Shown here: in pieces, positions 15,501 to 21,052 of the stretch
Numbering within the stretch: position 1 is the first letter of the stretch
Layout of the letters: the number at the start of each line of letters is the position of its first letter
Source of the DNA: a virus
IMG/VR virus record: IMGVR_UViG_3300025141_015510
Coordinates: 32,001 to 54,787 of that record
Length of the DNA: 22,787 bases
Reading direction: 5' to 3' (one strand)
Notes under the pieces: generated by a model
The model's database searches: none
What the model was told of the DNA's origin: nothing
Seen by the model: only the letters and a program-made list of their open reading frames with translations
Program-made: the position numbers and the translations under genes

Positions 15501-17596
15501 AGGCAATTAAGAATATGCAAAAAATGGCCAAAATTCTTGAAGTAAAAGGTACTGGAACTGATGGTCAATTATTCATGCGTAAATATGTTTGGCAAGTAAT
15601 GAAAATTTGGAAAGCAAATCATAACATTATATATGGTGAATTATCTAAATTAGAAAATATTGTTCGAAAGGAAAAAAAGAGTAAATTTCTTTCTGAACGA
15701 TTAAAATATTATTATAATCAGGGGCAGAAATTTTATGTAACTTTGATTAAAATAAATAGAAGACTTAAAAAGGAAATAAAAAAGGGTGAAGTTTTTCCTG
15801 ATCTTATGATAACAAAGATTGCCGATCCTGAAGAAGAGTTTGGCAGCAAAGAGGAATCATTAGAAGATAGTGATTATGAAGGCAGAATGATGCAAGGAAC
15901 TTATACTGAGCCGCCACATTTTGAAAAAGAAATTGATGTCATGTCTCCCAAAAGTAATGTTCGCAGTCTCCCATTAGATTTAGATGAGTCTGATAATTTA
16001 TCTGAATTAACCGATTATGAATTGGCGGGAATTATTTTAGATGTTACTGAGAAAACAAAAGTAAAAGCTCCTCTGGCAACTAGGCTTATGCCTGATCAGG
16101 GAATGGGATTAGTTCCTGGATCAGAAACTCTAGATGAAGAAGAAAAAGACCATTTGATGGATTTATTAGAAAATGCATCGAAAGAGCTAGATAGAAGACA
16201 GGATCTTTTAGATGAGAAATTGGAAGAGTTTTCGGCTTTACTTAGACAATTTAATGACGGTAAGGCTGGCAGAGAGGGTTCTCCTTCTGAATTAAATTTT
16301 CGTGATGTTTTTGGAGATCTAGATAGAGAAGATCGATATTTAAAAACTATGATAATGGGCTATTTTGAAGATTGGTCGTGGGACTATCATGAAGACTTAG
16401 TTCCCTTAGAGCAAATTAAAAAGATACGCGGCTATATCCAAGAAAAGAGAGATTACCTAGATGAGATTCTGGAGAAAGCTTATGAATTAAAGGATCTTGG
16501 TGGTTTAGATAAAAAAATATTAGATGCCGAAGACCAATATAAAGAAGCGTTTCGTAGACTTGAGCTAAAGAAGCAAGGTGGTCCGAAATGGTTAAAACAA
16601 GAAGAAACTGATTGGGGCGAAGAGCCTGAGTCAGAAGAGATTGACTGGGGCGAAGAGCCTACGCCGATTGAAAAAGAAATTAAAATAGATATTGACTCGC
16701 TAGACGAAGATGAATTTTCCTTTATAGGAGATAGCAATAGACCGGGCGGTATAGATATTATTACAAAAGAATTAAAAGATAAATTTCTTGATTATATGAG
16801 AGATGAGGGGCAAGCGCCATTTGAATTGAAAAAAGATATGGCCGTTAAACTTTCAACTGAAGGTGATAGCGATGGAGAAATATGGTCTCCTGCGATGGTA
16901 CATTTTAATGAAGAAACTGATTGGTGGGAGTGGAAAAAAGAACTACCAGGTTTTAAAGAGGATCAATATAAAGAAGCATTTCAGCAGCCTCAATTAAGCA
17001 AAAAGGCCACTAATATTAAATTGAGAAATTTGATAAGTGATTGGGGAAAAGAAGCTCAAGAATATGCAAAAATGACCCATCCAACCAAGGATCAAAATGG
17101 AGAATTAAGTTATACATTTAGGCCATTTAGGCCACCAATTGTCTTAAGTTCTTTTGATTTTCAACAAATTTTAAATCTTCTTACAGTTGTAGAGAAGAAG
17201 TGGGATGTCGAATTATTCAAAGAATTGATGAAAAAAGTTTCTAACATACATAGTCAAATTAAAAGCAAAACATTATTGAACAGTCACAGTTCCTATTTCA
17301 TGAGTTTTTTCAAAGATGTAGATGAAAAATATAATAAAATAGTGAGATTTTTCAAACGCTATTTAGTTTATAAAACCCCTGTAAAAACTCCTGTAAAAAC
17401 TCCTGTAAAGCTCCCTCATAGCTATAAAGGAAAAAAACCTTCGGCAGGACCAAAAGAATTTCATTTTGATGGTCCAGTAGATGAGCCAGAGCCAATAGAT
17501 GATTCAAAATGGGATTTAGCAGATGATATTCAGTGGAAAAAAGCATTTAGTAGACTTGATGTAAAAAAAAGCAAATATTCAGATAAAAGAGAATAA
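12578..17596 (+). CDS. Giant modular protein (1672 aa): peptidoglycan-binding-like repeats, SAF-like domain, five tag repeats
   Basis: Several modules are visible. Residues 287-294 and 583-590 both read GIPYFWER and open two related domains. Residues 437-480 (VQKLLGFSG, then SKWGPKTRNAW) and about 773-812 (VQKVLSDLGYYRDTIDGKWG) resemble the PG_binding_1 peptidoglycan-binding fold. Residues 692-758 (TTQELAPGTVLSHDNITW, later IIGHKLTVPVREHG) resemble a SAF/type III antifreeze-like domain. A 7-residue Lys/Thr/Pro/Ala linker repeat lies near 522-556. A tag, D/E-D-Q-W/Y-x-x-A-F-x-x-L-x-x-K-K, occurs near residues 556, 908, 1318, 1461 and 1649. The C-terminal half is acidic and helical, with DWGEEP repeated and TPVK three times. 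No signal peptide, protease or hydrolase motif is seen. It is probably a virion component touching the cell envelope, or a polyprotein cut at the tags; neither is proven. AGAGG lies 10 nt before the ATG. Confidence 0.8.
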   Translation: MLENFAIDYKEILNKLDGNQNMKPVKGNEDKMIRVAFDFFRLKDADPETLWQVQKADDGQEYLMRTFSDDESEEKLKVESDWDVQLNKEASDLTIYKSDVPVHRMNLDKMKIGREESESFRAFVLGKLRRKDSSFLQSLAMEMPLNKIASLKNAGIIDLDDTRTKAEWEVLNKQAAAGTEFLESVNNWLKEAYSLLPYMLKNKASLTAMLKNIKASLNNHQKLWNILPGAQEMIYRGEIGGKLTAVRSLYQNMEKAYGQIQEFPSKKAAMAMQKFARAIPQKIRVEGIPYFWERDYRRNPMGNWLTHEGWFTFSGEEGSSKYTHALKDRKGYLYVRLSQDNSNVTLLSPDIKSENGEMIAMSIPGNIARKKFPITDRSEQNIATDDVVDSEVTRAVKDVESLVEEGRRQSDEALQRVKRKTQKQRKRRNYWYKDANVGRVQKLLGFSGRQLDSKWGPKTRNAWNTFIKNNPAASEEYGMRPISGRAKPNPATLQWFVKNFKVLKGQTMEELSQWAKKRQTKKPAAVAKTPTPGAKTPTPGAKKPAAGAKTPVAAADDQWSLAFQNLNLKKEAKEVTSAIKLSGIPYFWERKDSMGLTISGWFKHQAHEYYTYNDPDGNFILYVEALPNGKGAKIQSVMLSDGNRDIEAPPKLAAKIFPIRGSSSKMKTLKSKYDPAPSGNSSWVPEWGNYIKYLVTTQELAPGTVLSHDNITWTKKQRRDPQISSGGYVPYSKLKKIIGHKLTVPVREHGLIPWSGIKGNRRRKTPQSIQYNVSVSNVQKVLSDLGYYRDTIDGKWGPNSRNAWNAFVGKFTSSSQRNGLKIYSGRQRPSEKELWHFIGTYKKLMTNQPKMELDPVRVKKVKEVAQRGFEKTKDWASRQISDFISDKKAPTATVKKQKKPSNAPSSADDQWSLAFQNLNFKKQADLITKKQQILMDFDDCIDDINRAAWLYTDHIRHIEDKCPLNKVQYSDGLQQAIKNMQKMAKILEVKGTGTDGQLFMRKYVWQVMKIWKANHNIIYGELSKLENIVRKEKKSKFLSERLKYYYNQGQKFYVTLIKINRRLKKEIKKGEVFPDLMITKIADPEEEFGSKEESLEDSDYEGRMMQGTYTEPPHFEKEIDVMSPKSNVRSLPLDLDESDNLSELTDYELAGIILDVTEKTKVKAPLATRLMPDQGMGLVPGSETLDEEEKDHLMDLLENASKELDRRQDLLDEKLEEFSALLRQFNDGKAGREGSPSELNFRDVFGDLDREDRYLKTMIMGYFEDWSWDYHEDLVPLEQIKKIRGYIQEKRDYLDEILEKAYELKDLGGLDKKILDAEDQYKEAFRRLELKKQGGPKWLKQEETDWGEEPESEEIDWGEEPTPIEKEIKIDIDSLDEDEFSFIGDSNRPGGIDIITKELKDKFLDYMRDEGQAPFELKKDMAVKLSTEGDSDGEIWSPAMVHFNEETDWWEWKKELPGFKEDQYKEAFQQPQLSKKATNIKLRNLISDWGKEAQEYAKMTHPTKDQNGELSYTFRPFRPPIVLSSFDFQQILNLLTVVEKKWDVELFKELMKKVSNIHSQIKSKTLLNSHSSYFMSFFKDVDEKYNKIVRFFKRYLVYKTPVKTPVKTPVKLPHSYKGKKPSAGPKEFHFDGPVDEPEPIDDSKWDLADDIQWKKAFSRLDVKKSKYSDKRE
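14141..14245 (+). repeat. 21-bp tandem repeat encoding a Lys/Thr/Pro/Ala linker
   Basis: Five 21-bp units start at 14141, 14162, 14183, 14204 and 14225 and encode KPAAVAK, TPTPGAK, TPTPGAK, KPAAGAK and TPVAAAD. Units two and three are identical. The peptide is an extended, probably flexible linker between the first peptidoglycan-binding-like module and the first tag. Copy number probably varies by slippage. Confidence 0.85.
14240..14293 (+). repeat. Tag repeat copy 1 (near-identical DNA to 15296-15349)
   Basis: Eighteen codons here and at 15296-15349 match at 51 of 54 bases and encode ADDQWSLAFQNLN, then L or F, KK, E or Q, A. Adjacent domains are duplicated too but much more diverged, so the tag DNA is either a younger copy or is kept alike by recombination. 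Confidence 0.85.
15296..15349 (+). repeat. Tag repeat copy 2
   Basis: This is the partner of the repeat at 14240-14293, differing at three bases (CAG/CAA, TTA/TTC, GAA/CAA). More distant relatives encoding the same tag pattern lie at 16529-16573, 16958-17005 and 17522-17569. The last falls at the very C-terminus of the protein. Confidence 0.85.
17375..17410 (+). repeat. 12-bp tandem repeat encoding TPVK x3
   Basis: Three 12-bp units (17375, 17387 and 17399) encode TPVK and differ at two bases. They form a short flexible linker before the last segment of the giant modular protein. Confidence 0.8.
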
Positions 17597-17607
17597 GGCC
17601 AAGGTAA

Positions 17608-17867
17608 ATGACATCAGAAAAAGAATAGATAACCTTGAGCTTCTGAAAGAAAGTGATCTAAAAGATCTTAGTGCCAAAGACCTACAATCATTGAAAATTG
17701 CACTTGAAGGTAGAATTTTTGAGTTAAATAGAGCTAAGGAAGATGAAAATACGAGATCTGGAGCAGATGCTATTATTGAGACTAATCTTGAATATCTTAA
17801 AGAATGCTTGGATAAGGTAGAATCTAGAATGGCTGAAGAAAATGATTTAAGTGCCGAGGCAGACTGA
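17608..17867 (+). CDS. Helical ORF with apparent frameshift (about 86 aa if restored)
   Basis: A 101-codon open frame ends with TGA at 17865-17867, but no ATG or credible GTG/TTG start is found at its left end. An ATG at 17608 with AAGG just upstream, 11 nt after the preceding stop, reads MTSEKE and then stops in a different frame. A -1 slip, or one extra A, in the A-run 17618-17622 joins MTSEK to the open frame (RIDNLELLKESDLKDLSAKD and onward), giving a normal-looking 86-residue charged helical protein ending DLSAEAD. Codon use and amino-acid makeup match real neighbours. It could be a sequencing undercall in a homopolymer, a true mutation, or programmed frameshifting at AAAAAG. A +1 fusion to the giant upstream gene at its A8 run (17563-17570) is a less likely option. 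The remaining gap, 17868-17958, is very AT-rich; apart from a TATAAATT at 17893-17900 I see nothing in it. Confidence 0.5.
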
Positions 17868-17958
17868 TTTGAGGTTTGGAGATGCCCGGTAATATAAATT
17901 TTTAAATAATATATTAATAATTTTGAATAAGTAAGATAATTCTTTTGGAGGAAAAGAC

Positions 17959-19611
17959 ATGAGTAATATCACTAACATTAAAAGTGAGGCAGAAAGAGTT
18001 CTAAAGGACTTGGAACGAGGCAATGAATATATTATCTCACGAGTAGATAATAGAATGAGGCAAGCAGTTAATCAATATCCTAGAGATACTGTTATTCGCG
18101 CCGTGGCAGGTGTAGTTGAGCGAATGGCAAGTATTAATCCTAGCAGAGTAATATCTCAAGGAGAAATTAATGAGATTTATAACAATCTTGTAGGATTAGG
18201 ATCTAATACACAGTTTAGAGAAGCATTGGGAGATTTGCTCAATACGCAAATTGAAAAGACTTCCACAACAGATCCGGAGTTTATTTCTAAGAATAGAGAT
18301 ACTGAAGATTCATCTATTGATGTGTTAGGTGGTGTAGATAATGAATTAAAGATTTTATTTGAGCAATCTGAGGATAAATATGATAGAGACAAGATTGCTT
18401 CTGCCAAACATAGGGTTGATTCTGAGCTATCAATGCTTGGATATAAGCAGACACGCACTAAGTTTGCTGGAGGAAATTCACAATTTCTTGTTTTTTCTTC
18501 AGATTTAGACACAAACCGAGGCGCTGTTAGAGTATATATTCCTTGTGAGGCAAAGAGTCAAAACTTACCTTCTGTATTTGTTGCTGGTGATCAATTCATG
18601 GAATTAACGCCTGAAAATATACAGACTCATATTGTAGAATCAGCCAATTTTAGAACAAATCTGCCACCCGTTCATGCTATTCTACATTCTCTTAATATAT
18701 TAACTGCCCAAGCCAAAAAAACAATGCCCGAAAGCGAGTTTAATAAGATAGCGGGGAAAATCCCTACTGATAAGACAATGCCTCTATGTGCTCCGTCACT
18801 ATTGGGAACAATTCCAGAAGAAAAACCTCTTGGAACTGTAGAAATGCCTAAAATAAATGTTCCTGAGCCACTAAAAGTGCTTGCTAATGATATAGAAGAG
18901 AAAATGGTTGAGACTGCTTTAGATTTTCCTTTGGTGTCTGTAAGAGCAGCAAAAAATATGTTAGCCGCAGAGATTAACTCGATGGGATTTTCTGGAACCC
19001 AGATAAAAATTGCTGCTCCCACTTCAGATGGTTTTATTTGTGAGGCTATTATAAATACCCCCAATGGCAAAACTAGTATTGAGGTTCCTATTGAGATGAA
19101 GCAAGATAGGCCATTAATGCCTGCAGTTTTTGCTCAGAGCGATCAAGTGTTTGATTTTGATGAAGAAACTCTCAAAATTTTTATATCTAAAAATGCTAAT
19201 CGCGATACATATATAAACAGAGATAGTCAACTTTTAGATATTGATATTTCTAAGTTGCGGGATTTACTAGTGAAATCTGCCCTTGATAAGAACTTCACCA
19301 CTTGTGATGAAATTTTAGCAGCGGCTTCAGAAAGATTTGATGCTGTTACATATAAAAACTTAGTAACTGATTTTAATTCAATTCTTAAGAATGCTAGCAC
19401 CACAGAGGTAAAATCTAGTTGCCAAAGGCAAGTAAAAAGCCCCAACTCGATTTATAAGTATTGTGGTCATCACAATGTTCCTTTACATGACGTTGTACAA
19501 GATGATGGTGGAAATTGCTGCTTAAAGAAAACATATTTTTCTCGTCAAGCACAAGAGACAGAGGGAGCTATGTTTTCAAGTGCAAGAGTTTTACTTAGCG
19601 AAGAGAAATAA
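17959..19611 (+). CDS. Unknown 550-aa protein with internal duplication, probable structural protein
   Basis: I do not recognise this protein, but it has clear architecture. Residues 1-130 are helical. Residues about 145-234 and 327-417 are diverged copies of one domain. Each begins with a helix and then G-Y/F-x-x-T-x-x-K-x-A (LGYKQTRTKFA and MGFSGTQIKIA), followed by V-x-I/V-P-x-E-x-K, a P-x-V-F-x-x-x-D-Q turn, and an I-x-x-x-A-N end (IVESANFR and ISKNANR). The two are joined by a Pro-rich linker with EEKPLGTVEMPKINVPEPLK. The C-terminus has a Cys/His cluster (YCGHHNVPLHD, then CCLKK), possibly zinc binding, and resembles the one in the next protein. GGAGG lies just before the ATG. Size and position suggest a virion or assembly protein; this is inference. 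Confidence 0.75.
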   Translation: MSNITNIKSEAERVLKDLERGNEYIISRVDNRMRQAVNQYPRDTVIRAVAGVVERMASINPSRVISQGEINEIYNNLVGLGSNTQFREALGDLLNTQIEKTSTTDPEFISKNRDTEDSSIDVLGGVDNELKILFEQSEDKYDRDKIASAKHRVDSELSMLGYKQTRTKFAGGNSQFLVFSSDLDTNRGAVRVYIPCEAKSQNLPSVFVAGDQFMELTPENIQTHIVESANFRTNLPPVHAILHSLNILTAQAKKTMPESEFNKIAGKIPTDKTMPLCAPSLLGTIPEEKPLGTVEMPKINVPEPLKVLANDIEEKMVETALDFPLVSVRAAKNMLAAEINSMGFSGTQIKIAAPTSDGFICEAIINTPNGKTSIEVPIEMKQDRPLMPAVFAQSDQVFDFDEETLKIFISKNANRDTYINRDSQLLDIDISKLRDLLVKSALDKNFTTCDEILAAASERFDAVTYKNLVTDFNSILKNASTTEVKSSCQRQVKSPNSIYKYCGHHNVPLHDVVQDDGGNCCLKKTYFSRQAQETEGAMFSSARVLLSEEK

Positions 19612-19634
19612 ATTATAATATTGGAGAAAATGGT

Positions 19635-20279
19635 ATGAATAAAATAGGTACATTACAATATCTTATTAATTATGCTGATCATTTAGACAAGGTTGGATTA
19701 ACATCTTATGCTAGCCTTATTGATTATGCTTCTGTAATTTTATCAGATATTCAAAAAAATACGGATTTAGTAAAAAATTCTGATAGTGCTCCAATTGCAT
19801 TAGCAAAATGTGCCGACTACTTAGATGATATTAATCAAACAGCAAGTGACGTATTAGATAGGGTGTTGGTAATTATAGCTAATGAGGAAGATGCTGGACG
19901 ATATGGCCCAATAGGTCAATTTAATAGGCTAGATCATTCCAAGGCTGTATATAATACAGAATCGCCAGATAAGAAGCAGGAAAAAAGAAAGAGAAATGAT
20001 GAACATAGTGTCAAGGGGTTTGGAGAGAGCGGATCTCATTTAAACACAAGGTATTGCCCAGATCATCATGGTGTTCAGACTTCTAGGATTGGTGAAAGAG
20101 TGTATCAGTGTTCTTTAGATAAGAAAATTTATAATTACGAGACTGGTTATACAAACTATAAGGGAGAGAATATCCCCGGTGGCAGTGTCGCTCATCAAAC
20201 TCCAGAATCAAGCGATTATTTTGCGGCCCCATCAAGAATTTTTGATTCTAGGGAAAACTTAATGAATCCCATTGTATAG
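19635..20279 (+). CDS. Unknown Cys/His protein (214 aa) with N-terminal helical repeats
   Basis: Two related helical stretches open the protein: LINYADHLDKVGLTSYASLI and, about 40 residues on, LAKCADYLDDINQTASDVLD. Both follow A-D-x-L-D-x-x-x-x-x-x-A/S-x-x-L/I-D. A basic, disordered-looking middle (KKQEKRKRNDEH) follows. The C-terminal half has RYCPDHHGVQ and then YQCSLDKKIYNYETGY, a plausible C-x3-H-H...C metal site also hinted at in the preceding 550-residue protein, and ends in a Ser/Pro/Tyr-rich tail. I do not recognise the family. GGAGA precedes the ATG at 19635; another ATG at 19630 is out of frame. It is probably a structural or assembly protein, judged from the neighbours. Confidence 0.7.
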   Translation: MNKIGTLQYLINYADHLDKVGLTSYASLIDYASVILSDIQKNTDLVKNSDSAPIALAKCADYLDDINQTASDVLDRVLVIIANEEDAGRYGPIGQFNRLDHSKAVYNTESPDKKQEKRKRNDEHSVKGFGESGSHLNTRYCPDHHGVQTSRIGERVYQCSLDKKIYNYETGYTNYKGENIPGGSVAHQTPESSDYFAAPSRIFDSRENLMNPIV

Positions 20280-20287
20280 GTGACATA

Positions 20288-21052
20288 ATGTCGAAGATTA
20301 AGCCTGGCAAAAAGAAATTTGAAAAGATATTACTTCATCCTGATAGAAATCTTATAATTAAGTTGTTGGCTCGCGGAGATGGTGTCAGATCGGTCTCTAA
20401 TGTTTTAGAAGAAAAATATTCGGGCGATAAGAGTAAAACTATTACTTTTATGACACTTCAAGCTTTTAGAAAAGAATATATGGACTTAGATGCTGAGGCA
20501 TTGGCTCTTATAAAAAAAGAAACGAAAGAAAAGTTGCAAAAGAAAGAAGAAATTCAAATTGATAAGAAGATAAGAAATCTTCCTTCTTATAAGGAAGTTA
20601 TAGAAAGTGCTAAGGAAGAGCACATTGACATTAGAAGAACTTTGAAAAATCTTGAAGTAATTATTAACTCTCGAATGGAAACTCTTTTTAATCTTGCTAC
20701 TGAAGGAAAATTATCTCAAAAACGAGAAGAGAATTTTTTGGGCTATATGGAGAAACAACTATCTGTTCTTGAAAAATGGGGAAAGTATGTAGAAAAAATT
20801 GCCGATAAAACTATACAAACTGATGTTAATATCACGGTTGTTCAAGATCAGGCAATCTTAATTAGAGAGGCAATTTTAGAGACATTAGATGAGATAACGC
20901 CAGATCTTAAAATAAAGTTTTTAGAAAATCTAAATAAAAAACTTAACAATACTATTTTTAGAAAGAAAAAAACTACCAGTATTAAAAGTATTAGCAATAG
21001 CGCTCATGAGATGTTAGATGAGTATGTTGATATGGAGATTGTTAATGACTAA
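20288..21052 (+). CDS. HTH plus coiled-coil protein; possible small terminase-like protein
   Basis: The first 65 residues (LIIKLLARGDGVRSVSNVLE, then TFMTLQAFRKEYM) look like a helix-turn-helix: a helix after 'L-L-A-R-G', a turn, and a second recognition-type helix. A long charged coiled-coil region follows (EEIQIDKKIRNLPSYKEVIE and onward), then a beta-like strand (VNITVVQDQ) and C-terminal helices ending acidic. An N-terminal DNA-binding unit plus an oligomerising helical core is the layout of phage small terminase subunits, which recognise the packaging site and regulate the large subunit. No large terminase is visible, so this is a hypothesis; a DNA-binding structural or regulatory protein is the alternative. 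AGGTGA precedes the ATG. The next gene overlaps its end by 8 nt. Confidence 0.4.
   Translation: MSKIKPGKKKFEKILLHPDRNLIIKLLARGDGVRSVSNVLEEKYSGDKSKTITFMTLQAFRKEYMDLDAEALALIKKETKEKLQKKEEIQIDKKIRNLPSYKEVIESAKEEHIDIRRTLKNLEVIINSRMETLFNLATEGKLSQKREENFLGYMEKQLSVLEKWGKYVEKIADKTIQTDVNITVVQDQAILIREAILETLDEITPDLKIKFLENLNKKLNNTIFRKKKTTSIKSISNSAHEMLDEYVDMEIVND

Noticed and set aside
17881-17904. A seven-codon ORF (MPGNINF) after GGAG between two large genes
   Set aside because: Too short to support as a gene; such ATG/GGAG pairs occur by chance in AT-rich gaps.
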